A DNA stretch of 64,000 nt from Jejuia sp047345485 (GTDB lineage Bacteria; Bacteroidota; Bacteroidia; Flavobacteriales; Flavobacteriaceae): contig NZ_JBLFEN010000001.1 of assembly GCF_047345485.1 (NCBI RefSeq), positions 62,001 to 126,000 on the forward strand, read 5' to 3'. The notes under the pieces were generated by a model, which searched no databases, had not been told where the DNA came from, and saw only the letters and a program-made list of their open reading frames with translations. Shown piece by piece: positions 10,967-19,245 of the stretch. Numbering within the stretch: position 1 is the first letter of the stretch; every line of letters begins with the position of its first letter. The translations under genes and the position numbers were made by a program.

Positions 10967-10988
10967 TTAATGAAATAACTTCATACAA

Positions 10989-13052
10989 ATGACCAAATTA
11001 GAAAATCCTGAAAATAGATATATCAATAGAGAAATTAGTTGGTTACAGTTTAATGCTAGGGTTTTACAAGAAGCAAGTGATACTGGAGTACCTCTAATAG
11101 AACGATTACGCTTTTTAGGAATTTTTTCTAATAATTTAGATGAATTTTTTAAAGTAAGGTATGCTACAGTAAAACGTATTGTAGAAGCTGGTAAAGGCGG
11201 AAAAAATGAATTAGGTGGTATAAAAGCAAAACAACTACTTGAAATTATAACTCAAATAGTAATTAATCAGCAGGCTGAAAGTATTAGGGTTTTAGATGAA
11301 ATTGATACCTCTTTAAAACAAGAATGTATTTACATTATAAATGAATCAAAACTCAATGAAAATCAGAAAACTTTTATTAGAGATTATTATTTTCAGAATA
11401 TCAGTACAGCACTTGTTACTATCATTTTAAATGATTTAGTCGTTTTACCAAATTTAAAGGATAGTGCCGCATATTTAGCAGTAAAAATGGAAATGAAAGA
11501 TAGCACAAAACAATTTGCGCTTGTTGAGATTCCAAAAACGGTAGATCGTTTTGTAGTTCTCCCTAGTGAGGATGAGAAAAGTTATATTATAATGGTTGAT
11601 GATTTATTGAGGTATTGTTTAAGCGATATCTTCAATATTTTTGATTATGACACGATTTCTGCTCACATGATCAAAATAACACGTGATGGGGAATTAGATT
11701 TTGATAGTGATTTAAGTAAAAGTTTTGTAGAGAAAATTTCTGATAGTGTAAAGCACAGAGAAGTTGGAGAGCCTGTAAGATTTGTATACGATAAAACTAT
11801 TGAAAAAGATACACTAGAGTATCTTATGCAAAAAATGGGTATTGATAATACCGATAGTATAATTCCAGGTGGGCGATATCATAATAAGCGAGATTATATG
11901 GGCTTTCCAAGCCTAGGTAGAAAAGATTTGATGTATGATAAAATTACACCTTTAAGAGTTAAAGGATTAAGTTTAGAGACTAGTATTTTTGATGCTATCT
12001 CTAAGAAAGATTACATGGTGCATGCTCCTTATCATACATTCTCATATATAGTTAAGTTTTTAAGGGAAGCTGCTCTAGATCCTAAAGTTAAAACCATAAA
12101 GATTACCATATACAGGCTTGCTCAAATTTCACATGTTGCCAGTTCTTTAATTAACGCTGCTATTAATGGTAAAACTGTTACAGTATCTATCGAGTTACGT
12201 GCTAGATTTGATGAAGAAGCTAACATCCATTACGCGCAACAAATGAAAAAAGAGGGCGTTAATTTAATTTTTGGAGTACCGGGTTTAAAAGTACATTGTA
12301 AAATGTGTGTGATTGAACGAGAAGAAGGCAAAAAACTTAAACGTTATGGGTTTATAAGCACAGGTAATTTTAATGAATCTACTGCAAAAATATATACTGA
12401 TTATACGCTGTTTACATCAAAATCATCGATATTAAAAGAAGTAAATAAGGTTTTTAATTTTTTTGAAACCAATTACAGAATTTATAATTACAAACATTTA
12501 ATTGTATCTCCTCATTACACAAAATCTGGGTTCTTTAAGCTAATTAATCAACAAATTGAAAAAAGTAAGAATGGCGAAGGCGGTTATATAAGGCTAAAAA
12601 TGAATAGTTTGTCTAGTTATGATATGGTAGATAAGCTTTATGAAGCTAGTAACGCAGGTGTGAAAATTGATATGATTACGAGAGGTATTTGTTGCTTAAT
12701 TCCAGGAGTAAAAGGACTTAGTGAGAATATTAGAGTGATAAGTATAGTGGATAAGTTTTTAGAGCATCCTAGAGTGTATATTTTTGGGAAAGATGAAGAT
12801 ATTAAAGTATATATCTCCTCAGCAGATTGGATGACCCGAAATATTGAAAATAGGGTAGAAGTGAGTTGTCCCATCTATAATGAGGAAATTAAACAAGAAA
12901 TAATTGATAATTTTGATTTATGCTGGAGTGATAATGTAAAAGCTAGATTAATCAACACAGAAAATGAAAATGAATATCGTGTAGATGATAATCCAAAAGT
13001 AAGGTCGCAAATTGCATTGTATGATTATTATCTTGAAAAGTTAAAGAATTAG
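10989..13052 (+). CDS. ppk1: Polyphosphate kinase 1
   Basis: The 687-aa product matches PPK1 in length and domain order. The N-terminal domain is YINREISWLQFNARVLQEA...GIFSNNLDEFFKVRYATVKR. Two phospholipase D-like domains follow with VKTIKITIYRLA, GLKVHCKMCVIERE (His expected to carry the phosphoenzyme), GFISTGNFNESTAKIYTDYTLFT, and the second conserved His in LEHPRVYIFGKDED. PPK1 reversibly moves the gamma phosphate of ATP onto inorganic polyphosphate. Stop and next start are 1 bp apart (ppx at 13054), so ppk1 and ppx form a synthesis/degradation operon. Confident assignment. Confidence 0.96.
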   Translation: MTKLENPENRYINREISWLQFNARVLQEASDTGVPLIERLRFLGIFSNNLDEFFKVRYATVKRIVEAGKGGKNELGGIKAKQLLEIITQIVINQQAESIRVLDEIDTSLKQECIYIINESKLNENQKTFIRDYYFQNISTALVTIILNDLVVLPNLKDSAAYLAVKMEMKDSTKQFALVEIPKTVDRFVVLPSEDEKSYIIMVDDLLRYCLSDIFNIFDYDTISAHMIKITRDGELDFDSDLSKSFVEKISDSVKHREVGEPVRFVYDKTIEKDTLEYLMQKMGIDNTDSIIPGGRYHNKRDYMGFPSLGRKDLMYDKITPLRVKGLSLETSIFDAISKKDYMVHAPYHTFSYIVKFLREAALDPKVKTIKITIYRLAQISHVASSLINAAINGKTVTVSIELRARFDEEANIHYAQQMKKEGVNLIFGVPGLKVHCKMCVIEREEGKKLKRYGFISTGNFNESTAKIYTDYTLFTSKSSILKEVNKVFNFFETNYRIYNYKHLIVSPHYTKSGFFKLINQQIEKSKNGEGGYIRLKMNSLSSYDMVDKLYEASNAGVKIDMITRGICCLIPGVKGLSENIRVISIVDKFLEHPRVYIFGKDEDIKVYISSADWMTRNIENRVEVSCPIYNEEIKQEIIDNFDLCWSDNVKARLINTENENEYRVDDNPKVRSQIALYDYYLEKLKN

Positions 13053-13053
13053 T

Positions 13054-13959
13054 ATGCTTTCAATAAAAAAATATGCAGCAATTGATATTGGTTCAAATGC
13101 TGTGAGACTTTTAATTTCAAACGTTATTGAAGAAAAGGGCAAACCCGTAGTTTTTAAAAAAAACTCATTGGTTAGAGTGCCTATTCGTTTAGGAGCAGAT
13201 GTGTTTATAAAAGGTAAAATTTCTAAAGAAAATACCTTACGTATGCTAGATACCATGCTAGCTTTTAAACTACTCATGAAATCTCATAAAGTAGTAAAGT
13301 ATAAAGCATGTGCCACTTCAGCAATGCGAGAGTCTAAAAACGGTAGCGAAGTTGTAAATGCTATTTTAGAACATTCTGGTCTTAGTATCGATATTATTAA
13401 TGGAGAGGAAGAAGCAGCTATTATAGCTGCCACAGATTTAAATAAATTTATTGATCCAGAAAAAATTTATTTATATGTTGATGTAGGTGGTGGTAGTACA
13501 GAGTTTTCAGTAATTAGAAACGGAGAACAAATAGCATCTCGTTCTTTTAAAATTGGAACAGTTCGTTTATTGAACGATATGGTAAAAAAAGAAGCATGGT
13601 CTGAGCTTAATCAATGGATAGATGAAAATACCAGTCAATATGAAAAAATAAGTGTTATCGGTTCTGGTGGTAACATCAATAAAATATTTAAGGTGTCTGG
13701 TAAAGCTTTAGGTAAACCACTTACATACTTTTATTTAACTACGTATTACAATACGCTTCAAAGTTATTCTTACGAAGAACGCATTACAGAATTAGCATTA
13801 AACCAAGATAGGGCAGATGTTATTATTCCAGCAATGAGAATCTACCTATCTGCTATGAAGTGGAGTGGTGCTAAACACATCTATGTACCAAAAATAGGAT
13901 TAGCCGATGGTATCATTAAAAGCGTATACTTTAATACGGTTTCTAGTAATACACAGTAA
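13054..13959 (+). CDS. ppx: Ppx/GppA exopolyphosphatase-family phosphatase
   Basis: The 301-aa protein has the sugar kinase/Hsp70-like ATPase core of Ppx/GppA: phosphate-1 motif AAIDIGSNAVRLLI, EEAAIIAATDL, phosphate-2 motif YVDVGGGSTEFSV and SVIGSGGNINKIF. It is about the size of the catalytic core (domains I-II) and lacks the C-terminal HD-type extension of E. coli Ppx. It should hydrolyse terminal phosphates of polyphosphate or pppGpp; sequence alone does not separate these. It is translationally close to ppk1. Confidence 0.92.
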   Translation: MLSIKKYAAIDIGSNAVRLLISNVIEEKGKPVVFKKNSLVRVPIRLGADVFIKGKISKENTLRMLDTMLAFKLLMKSHKVVKYKACATSAMRESKNGSEVVNAILEHSGLSIDIINGEEEAAIIAATDLNKFIDPEKIYLYVDVGGGSTEFSVIRNGEQIASRSFKIGTVRLLNDMVKKEAWSELNQWIDENTSQYEKISVIGSGGNINKIFKVSGKALGKPLTYFYLTTYYNTLQSYSYEERITELALNQDRADVIIPAMRIYLSAMKWSGAKHIYVPKIGLADGIIKSVYFNTVSSNTQ

Positions 13960-14059
13960 AATTTTGCAATTCAACTACAATTTCTATGGTGTTTTAAATT
14001 TATAATATATATTCGTACGCATATATTTATTACAAAATATAAACCCAAAACTATTAAAA

Positions 14060-14587
14060 ATGAAAAGATTAGCACTATTAGCTTTTTTACTTAGCCTCTG
14101 CTTACAAGGATATTCACAAGCTGGAACTTACGGTATTCGTGCAGGTTACACCATCTCTAATTTAGATTTTAAAGATGCGCCAACTATGGATAATAAACAT
14201 AGAAACAGTTTTTATATTGGTTTTTATGGTGATTTTAGATTGTCAAATGCTATTTCAATTGTACCAGAACTTCAGTTTTCTCCAGAAGGCGCAAAAGCTG
14301 AAGTATTACATTTAGATTTAATACAAATGCCAGTATTTTTTAAATTTAAATTAAATGAAAAATGGCGCTTAGGTGCTGGTCCACAAGTCGCATTAAAATC
14401 TCATAAAACTGATGATGGTTTTAGTAACTTTCACTATTCAGCCATTGGTGGATTAGAATATAAATTTAACCAGATGATATATGTAGATGTTAGATATAGC
14501 TACGGCTTGTCTAATATTTTTGATGACAATTTAGGTATTGAAGCTATTAATACAAATATTCAATTAGGTATTGGTTATCAGTTTTAA
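14060..14587 (+). CDS. Small outer-membrane beta-barrel protein (PorT-like/OMP_b-brl family)
   Basis: The 175-aa protein has a signal peptide (MKRLALLAFLLSLCLQGYSQ). Short amphipathic strands follow, typical of an eight-stranded barrel (GTYGIRAGYTISNLDF, NSFYIGFYGDF, GLEYKFNQMIYVDVRYSYGL), and it ends in an aromatic residue (GIGYQF), as barrels needing BAM insertion do. Function is unknown. It converges with miaE and overlaps its 3' end by 4 bp. Confidence 0.85.
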   Translation: MKRLALLAFLLSLCLQGYSQAGTYGIRAGYTISNLDFKDAPTMDNKHRNSFYIGFYGDFRLSNAISIVPELQFSPEGAKAEVLHLDLIQMPVFFKFKLNEKWRLGAGPQVALKSHKTDDGFSNFHYSAIGGLEYKFNQMIYVDVRYSYGLSNIFDDNLGIEAINTNIQLGIGYQF

Positions 14588-15168
14588 CCATGTATCGTTT
14601 CTGAAGTTCCAAGATTAGACATGATTTTAGCTTCATAATCAAGAAGTTGCTGCCATTTGGCGTCAACTTCTTTTTTATTACCATATTGTCTCGCAAATCC
14701 CAAAAACATAGTGTAGTGGTTAGCTTCACTCACCATTAAGTTTCTATAAAAAGTACTTAACTCTTTATCTTCTAGCTCTTCTGATAATAGTCTGAAACGC
14801 TCACAACTTCTCGCCTCAATTAATGCAGCATAAAGTAATCGGTGTACCAGTTGTGTGGTTCTACTTCCACCTTTTGGAAAAAACTTTAAAAGCTCAATTA
14901 CATAGTAATCTTTTCTATCTCTACCCAAAGTCCAACCGCGCTTAATTATGATGTCGTGTACCATTTTAAAATGGCTAATTTCTTCTTTTACTAAAGCTGT
15001 CATTTCCTGAACCAAATCGGTATACTCAGGGAAACTTACTATTAAAGATATAGCAGTACTCGTTGCTTTTTGCTCACAAAAGGCATGATCGGTTAAAATA
15101 TCTTCAATATTTTTTTCTACAATATTTACCCAACGTGGGTCGGTTGGTAATTTAAGTCCTAGCATCAT
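14584..15168 (-). CDS. miaE: tRNA-(ms2io6A)-hydroxylase MiaE-like di-iron protein
   Basis: The 194-aa product has the ferritin-like four-helix di-iron pattern: DHAFCEQKATSTA, LVKEEISHFKMVHDII (ExxH), LLYAALIEARSCERFRLL and LMVSEANHYTMFLGFA (ExxH). Together with the opening LGLKLPTDPRW this is diagnostic for MiaE, which hydroxylates the isopentenyl group of modified A37 in tRNA using O2. Length matches the family. It starts 17 bp inside the end of the upstream lipoprotein gene, so the two are probably co-transcribed. Confidence 0.93.
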   Translation of the reverse strand: MMLGLKLPTDPRWVNIVEKNIEDILTDHAFCEQKATSTAISLIVSFPEYTDLVQEMTALVKEEISHFKMVHDIIIKRGWTLGRDRKDYYVIELLKFFPKGGSRTTQLVHRLLYAALIEARSCERFRLLSEELEDKELSTFYRNLMVSEANHYTMFLGFARQYGNKKEVDAKWQQLLDYEAKIMSNLGTSETIHG

Positions 15169-15715
15169 CTATCGTTTTAAAATTAGAATTTCCGTGTGCA
15201 TCAATACTTATCTTATAATATGTTTTTTTATCACTGCCAAGTACAGTATTAGAGGTAATTAATATTAGCTTACCTGTTTCTAAAGATGCTAATTCATCTA
15301 CACTAATACCATTGTTTAAGTAGTGTTTTATATCCATTTTGTTGTGATAGTAATCCTCTAAAACCATAGACTTAATAACATCTTTGTAAATAAGTTTATC
15401 ATCTTTATACACTGTAATTTCAGAGTCTACGCGTCTAAATTTGTGTAATATTTTAGTGGTTGTTAATTTTGGTGCATCTAGTAATGCATTCATATTCGTA
15501 AAGTTTTTAAGTTTTACGCGATAGCCATTACTTAAAATAGTATCATTTTCTACTTCAGCATAATGTTCTGGGAAAATATTTGTACTATTTAGGTGTTGTT
15601 CAGCGTTATTGAAAGCTTTGACCGATTTTTTTAAAGATTCTTGTTTTGTGAGTCTACCATCACAACTAAAAAACCAGATACATCCAATACAAACTAGTAA
15701 TAAACTGTATTTCAT
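15152..15715 (-). CDS. Predicted lipoprotein of unknown function
   Basis: The 187-aa product has a lipoprotein signal with lipobox WFFSC (Cys18), followed by Asp. The mature part alternates charged and hydrophobic segments and contains no motif I recognise. The gene lies 2 bp downstream of dnaX and overlaps the miaE start by 17 bp, so it belongs to the dnaX-lipoprotein-miaE transcription unit. Function unknown. Confidence 0.75.
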   Translation of the reverse strand: MKYSLLLVCIGCIWFFSCDGRLTKQESLKKSVKAFNNAEQHLNSTNIFPEHYAEVENDTILSNGYRVKLKNFTNMNALLDAPKLTTTKILHKFRRVDSEITVYKDDKLIYKDVIKSMVLEDYYHNKMDIKHYLNNGISVDELASLETGKLILITSNTVLGSDKKTYYKISIDAHGNSNFKTIDDART

Positions 15716-15717
15716 AA

Positions 15718-17460
15718 CTAAATATCTAAATCAAAAGTTTTTCTTAGCGCTTCAATAGCTTCATTTTTCTCCTTTAATTTCTCAAACTTGTCACGAGGTG
15801 TGTATGCATATTTTTTACTAACAGCCTCATTAACCGTAATAGAGAGTTTAATATCATAATTGTTAAGCGATTTTCTTAAAAACCCCATTAACTCGTATTG
15901 TTGGCGCTCTAATTCTACCTTATTGGTATCACTAGGAAATACTAGGTGTACTGTTGTACCTTCTACTTTAGGTGTATCAATGGCAAGTATAGAAGCTAAA
16001 TTATGTTTGCCATCATTTTGCATTTTAGTGGTAAAAGCATTCCAGTATTCAATGAATGCACTTTCGGTAAAGTCTTCCTTTGGTAATTCTTTTTCATCAA
16101 TAACAACCTCCATTTGTTTAATTTGATGTTCTTTTTTAGCACGAATGCTACTTAAAGATAAACCAGAAGTACGTTTGGTATCTTGCTTTAACTCAATCTT
16201 TGGAGGCGTTTTTACTTGAAATTTTTCTAAAACTTCGGCTTTTTTTGATGGAGATGGTGTAGTCTCAACCCTCTCTTCCTTTTGTATAGTCTCTGGGGCT
16301 GTAACAGTTGCCGTTTTAGGTGTACTTACAGGAATAGGTGTGATACCTTTTTTCTGAAAATAAGAAGCAGGAATTATGTAATGTTTACGGTTTTTTTTTT
16401 CTCCATCAAAAGTGATAGAGGCAAGCTGCATAAGGCATAATTCAACTAATAAGCGTTGATTTTTACTGGTTTTGTATTTGAGGTCGCAATCGTTGGCTAA
16501 TGCTATACCTTTAAGTAAAAATTCTTGCGAGGCTTTTTGCGATTGCTCTAGGTACTTTTGTTTTATTTGATCGCCTACTTCTAGCAGCTCAATAGTGCTT
16601 TCGGTTTTGCTTACCAGTAAATCTCTAAAATGCGACGCTAAACCACCAATAAAATGATGTCCGTCAAAACCTTTTGATAACGTGGTATTAAATTGAATTA
16701 ATAATTCGGGAATTTTATTCTCTAATATTAAATCTGTACTTGTAAAATAGGTTTCGTAATCTAGTACATTTAAATTCTCTGTAACGGCTTGTCTGGTTAG
16801 GTTTTTGCCCGAAAAGCTAACCACACGATCAAAAATAGAGAGCGCATCTCGCATGGCGCCATCGGCTTTTTGTGCAATAATATGTAGCGCATCATCCTCG
16901 GCAGTAACCCCTTGTTCTTCGGCAATATATTTTAAATACGCTTTAGCATCTTTTACCGTAATACGTTTAAAATCAAAAATCTGGCAACGCGATAAAATAG
17001 TAGGTATTATTTTATGTTTTTCAGTAGTTGCTAAAATAAAAATACAGTGTTTTGGTGGCTCTTCTAGTGTTTTTAAAAATGCGTTAAAAGCAGCCTGAGA
17101 TAGCATGTGTACCTCATCAATAATATACACTTTATATTTACCTACTTGTGGTGGTATTCTAACTTGATCGGTTAAACTTCTTATATCGTCAACCGAGTTG
17201 TTTGATGCTGCATCTAGCTCAAAAATATTGAAGGCAAAATCTTCATCTTCACTTTCGCTACCGTCGCTATTTATCATTTTTGCCAAAATACGCGCACAGG
17301 TCGTTTTACCTACACCCCGCGGGCCTGTAAACAATAAGGCTTGTGCTAAGTGATTATTTTCAATAGCATTAAGCAATGTATTTGTAATAGCCTGTTGCCC
17401 TACAACATCCTTAAAGGTTTGCGGGCGGTACTTTCTGGCAGATACAACAAAGTGTTCCAA
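15718..17460 (-). CDS. dnaX: DNA polymerase III subunit gamma/tau
   Basis: The 580-aa clamp-loader ATPase shows Walker A GPRGVGKTTCARILAK, Walker B/DExx YKVYIIDEVHMLS, sensor 1 FILATTEKHKIIPTILSRCQ and the SRC arginine-finger motif. It loads the beta clamp at the replication fork. Two oddities are visible. The zinc-binding cysteines normally following Walker A are absent (MINSDGSESEDEDFAFNIFELDAASNN), a state I believe is normal in flavobacteria. In addition, an A10 run at codons 354-357, just after the ATPase/collar region, would send a +1 or -1 slipped reading to a stop within a few codons, giving a gamma-like short form. It heads the dnaX-lipoprotein-miaE unit. Confidence 0.97.
   Translation of the reverse strand: MEHFVVSARKYRPQTFKDVVGQQAITNTLLNAIENNHLAQALLFTGPRGVGKTTCARILAKMINSDGSESEDEDFAFNIFELDAASNNSVDDIRSLTDQVRIPPQVGKYKVYIIDEVHMLSQAAFNAFLKTLEEPPKHCIFILATTEKHKIIPTILSRCQIFDFKRITVKDAKAYLKYIAEEQGVTAEDDALHIIAQKADGAMRDALSIFDRVVSFSGKNLTRQAVTENLNVLDYETYFTSTDLILENKIPELLIQFNTTLSKGFDGHHFIGGLASHFRDLLVSKTESTIELLEVGDQIKQKYLEQSQKASQEFLLKGIALANDCDLKYKTSKNQRLLVELCLMQLASITFDGEKKNRKHYIIPASYFQKKGITPIPVSTPKTATVTAPETIQKEERVETTPSPSKKAEVLEKFQVKTPPKIELKQDTKRTSGLSLSSIRAKKEHQIKQMEVVIDEKELPKEDFTESAFIEYWNAFTTKMQNDGKHNLASILAIDTPKVEGTTVHLVFPSDTNKVELERQQYELMGFLRKSLNNYDIKLSITVNEAVSKKYAYTPRDKFEKLKEKNEAIEALRKTFDLDI
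16391..16400 (-). other. A10 slippage-prone tract in dnaX, candidate tau/gamma switch
   Basis: On the coding strand the codons are GAA AAA AAA AAC CGT. With one extra A the frame reads Lys-Pro-stop (about 358 residues). With one A fewer it reads Thr-Val-Asn-Ile-Thr-stop (about 361 residues). Both truncated forms would keep domains I-III and lose the tau tail. Homopolymer slippage in dnaX is established for Thermus thermophilus, and ribosomal frameshifting for E. coli. Confidence 0.55.
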
Positions 17461-17630
17461 TTTTGCTTAATTTAAATCAGCATCTTATGATGCTAACGAC
17501 TATGTAACAAATTTAAAAATTCAGTTTTTAAATATGAATTTTGAAGTCATAATTTCATAGATAGTTATTAACAAAAGGCGGGATTATAAAATGGATGCTT
17601 AGCTTGACTTTGTCAGAAAAAATGTCGAAC

Positions 17631-17643
17631 TTCGTTTAACGTT
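17631..17643 (+). repeat. Left 13-bp inverted repeat (ttcgtttaacgtt) of a one-gene unit
   Basis: Exact reverse complement of the sequence at 18592-18604. It overlaps a GTTRRRY-type site (gttggat, 17641-17647), the consensus cut site of integron cassettes. No target-site duplication is visible outside the repeats. Confidence 0.6.
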
Positions 17644-17710
17644 GGATATAAGTTATTAAAACGGACGTATGTCCAGATAAGTTACAGGGCATTAAAAAAA
17701 GATACTACAT

Positions 17711-18463
17711 ATGAATAAAATACTGACAATATCTCTGTTTCTGATTGTCACTTTAAATTGCTATTCGACAGAACAGATATCGGATTTGCTAATAGTTGAA
17801 AATGATACGCTTTATTTGAAATCTTTTCCTCTTGAAAAACTCGATTTTGAAAAATCACCATTTTCATATGGAGAATTTAATTTTCCACATACTGGATGTT
17901 GGAGAGGGTATTGTGCGACTTGGAAAATCATTGATAATAAGCTGGCATTACTGGAAGTTGTGAAGGTTGATTCAACAAAACAAAAATTAGACCTCGTTGA
18001 TTTCTTTAAACAAAACAATTATTCACCAAAATTTGTAAAAGGATATGTTTATGCTGATTGGTTTGACTCTAAACTTTTAATTTATTCATCGCCAGACTAT
18101 TGTAGATATGCTGAATTGTATCTTGAAGAAGAATACGAATGGACAAAGAATAAGGATAATTTACAATTGGTATTTGAAAAGGGAATTTTGAAAGAGAATA
18201 ATATAGTTGAGTTTGACTCTTATAAAATTGGAGACAATTTAAGCTTTGATTTTTCTCATTTTCCTCTTGGACTGATTAAAAAGAAATCGTTGAAACTAAA
18301 GGCAACAATAACTGAAGTGGGAAATGATATGGTTTCGGTTAAAATCTATTCCTATGACACCAAAAAGAGAAAAGAAATAGAGCAGATAAGAAAATTTTTT
18401 GAAAATATGGTGGATACCGATACCATACTGACCAATCCTAGATATTGGAAAAAACAAGAATAA
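17711..18463 (+). CDS. Secreted protein of unknown function on a cassette-like unit
   Basis: The 250-aa product has an N-terminal signal peptide (MNKILTISLFLIVTLNCYS). The mature part is rich in Asp, Glu, Lys and Tyr (CWRGYCATWKIIDNKLALL, EEEYEWTKNKDNLQLVFE). I do not recognise the family. The paired cysteines in GCWRGYC resemble a redox or structural motif, but no thioredoxin context is present. The gene is the only one between two 13-bp inverted repeats, its stop codon falls at the beginning of an attC-like hairpin, and it has no operon partner. Horizontally moved cargo is the simplest reading, held with moderate confidence. Confidence 0.7.
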   Translation: MNKILTISLFLIVTLNCYSTEQISDLLIVENDTLYLKSFPLEKLDFEKSPFSYGEFNFPHTGCWRGYCATWKIIDNKLALLEVVKVDSTKQKLDLVDFFKQNNYSPKFVKGYVYADWFDSKLLIYSSPDYCRYAELYLEEEYEWTKNKDNLQLVFEKGILKENNIVEFDSYKIGDNLSFDFSHFPLGLIKKKSLKLKATITEVGNDMVSVKIYSYDTKKRKEIEQIRKFFENMVDTDTILTNPRYWKKQE

Positions 18464-18601
18464 CGCCTTGTAACACCGTATAAAAATAATTGCGGTTTAG
18501 TTCCTTAATTAAAGGTCATTGCTTGTTTTGTTACGTCTGATTTTCCTTCGGAAAATTCTCGCATACAAACCCGCAACTATTCTTACACATAAACGTTAAA
18601 C
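18458..18601 (+). repeat. attC-like imperfect inverted repeat at the 3' end of the cassette-like unit
   Basis: The stretch starts at the stop codon (gaataac) and ends in gttaaac, which fits the GTTRRRY core-site consensus. The outer arms pair imperfectly: gtataaaaataattgcgg (from 18478) against ccgcaactattcttacac (to about 18588). An inner perfect hairpin attttcc-ttc-ggaaaat lies near 18540-18556. Long imperfect palindrome, GTTRRRY end and location at a stop codon are the properties of integron attC sites, but no integrase gene is in this window. Confidence 0.5.
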
Positions 18602-18604
18602 GAA
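18592..18604 (-). repeat. Right 13-bp inverted repeat (aacgttaaacgaa)
   Basis: Perfect reverse complement of 17631-17643. The two copies bracket 974 bp with a single gene. The sequence overlaps the GTTRRRY end of the attC-like hairpin. Confidence 0.6.
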
Positions 18605-18645
18605 CCTCCCAAAAAAGTATAACATATAGAATTAAGCACAAACCA

Positions 18646-18775
18646 TAGCAAATACACCCGCGTTAAGGATTGAAAGGTATATTTGAAATCCCCGACGTAG
18701 GAGGTTTGAGTAGTGAAAGCCTGACCCCGACGAAGGAGGGTAACCTGCCTGCGATACCGCAGGTAGGCAGGCGCC
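18646..18775. repeat. Dispersed structured element, copy A
   Basis: Shares with copies at 41744 and 46420 the blocks tagca, gcg(t/c)(t/a)aaggrat, a middle tttgaaatccccgacg with gagtagtgaaagcc, and gaccc near the end. The left gcgtt/c block faces a terminal gcgcc. This copy has an extra 28-bp palindrome inserted near its end and is followed by a T run. It could be a noncoding RNA or a mobile repeat; the transcribed strand is not determined. Confidence 0.55.
18744..18771. repeat. REP-like palindrome within copy A of the dispersed element
   Basis: cctgcct at 18744-18750 is the reverse complement of aggcagg at 18765-18771, with gcgataccgc between. It is absent from copies B and C, so it looks like an insertion into the end of this copy. 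Confidence 0.55.
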
Positions 18776-18816
18776 CAATTTTTTTTATTTATTAGGGTTT
18801 TAAATTATAGTAATTG

Positions 18817-18824
18817 TACTTTTG
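18817..18824 (+). promoter_or_regulatory. -7 promoter element (TACTTTTG) for RNase P RNA
   Basis: Fits TAnnTTTG and ends 5 bp before the first paired base of the RNase P RNA (18830), the expected distance to a transcription start. Confidence 0.65.
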
Positions 18825-18829
18825 CGCAT

Positions 18830-19174
18830 AAGTAAATCGCCTTATCGCTTTTGTACCGAATATATTTGGTACTTAAGAGGAAAGTCCGAACACCGAAGTG
18901 CAACGCAGTGGCTAACAGCCACCAGCCGAAAGGTTAGGAAAAGTGCAACAGAAAGTATGTACGGGTAATGCCGTAGTGAAACCAGGTAAACTCTGTGTGG
19001 TGCAATGCCATGTATACCAGCGTTTGAAAGCGGCACGCTTGATTGCTGGAGGGTAGGCAGCTAAAGTTTGCTGGCAACAGTAAATGTAGATAAATGATAG
19101 GGTATTCTTGTTTTTGTGTTAGGAGTACCTAAAACAGGTTCAGGATGAACAGAATTCGGCTTATAGATTTGCTT
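18830..19174 (+). ncRNA. rnpB: RNase P RNA (type A)
   Basis: Bacterial RNase P RNA landmarks occur in the right order: gaggaaagtccgaacacc, ccagccgaaaggttaggaaaagtgcaacagaaag, gtagtgaaaccaggtaaactc, ggagggtaggcagctaaag, and the end acagaattcggcttat. The first bases (aagtaaatc) pair with the last (gatttgctt) to close helix P1, which fixes both ends. This ribozyme trims the 5' leader of tRNA precursors. A promoter element lies just upstream and a strong terminator hairpin just downstream. Confidence 0.97.
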
Positions 19175-19181
19175 AAATATA

Positions 19182-19216
19182 ATAAACCCTTCCCGATAAT
19201 TTTGGGAAGGGTTTAT
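19182..19216. terminator. Terminator hairpin after rnpB
   Basis: Perfect 13-bp inverted repeat ataaacccttccc / gggaagggtttat with a 9-base loop. It lies 8 bp after RNase P RNA and 30 bp after the end of the convergent minus-strand gene, so it can serve both. Confidence 0.8.
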
Positions 19217-19245
19217 GGTTAAAAAAGGGTTGGTTACTATATGTT

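Noticed and set aside
16805..17098. Plus-strand frame in dnaX
   Set aside because: Antisense to the conserved ATPase domain; no independent features.
18842..19036. A 64-codon minus-strand frame
   Set aside because: Lies wholly inside the RNase P RNA gene on the opposite strand.
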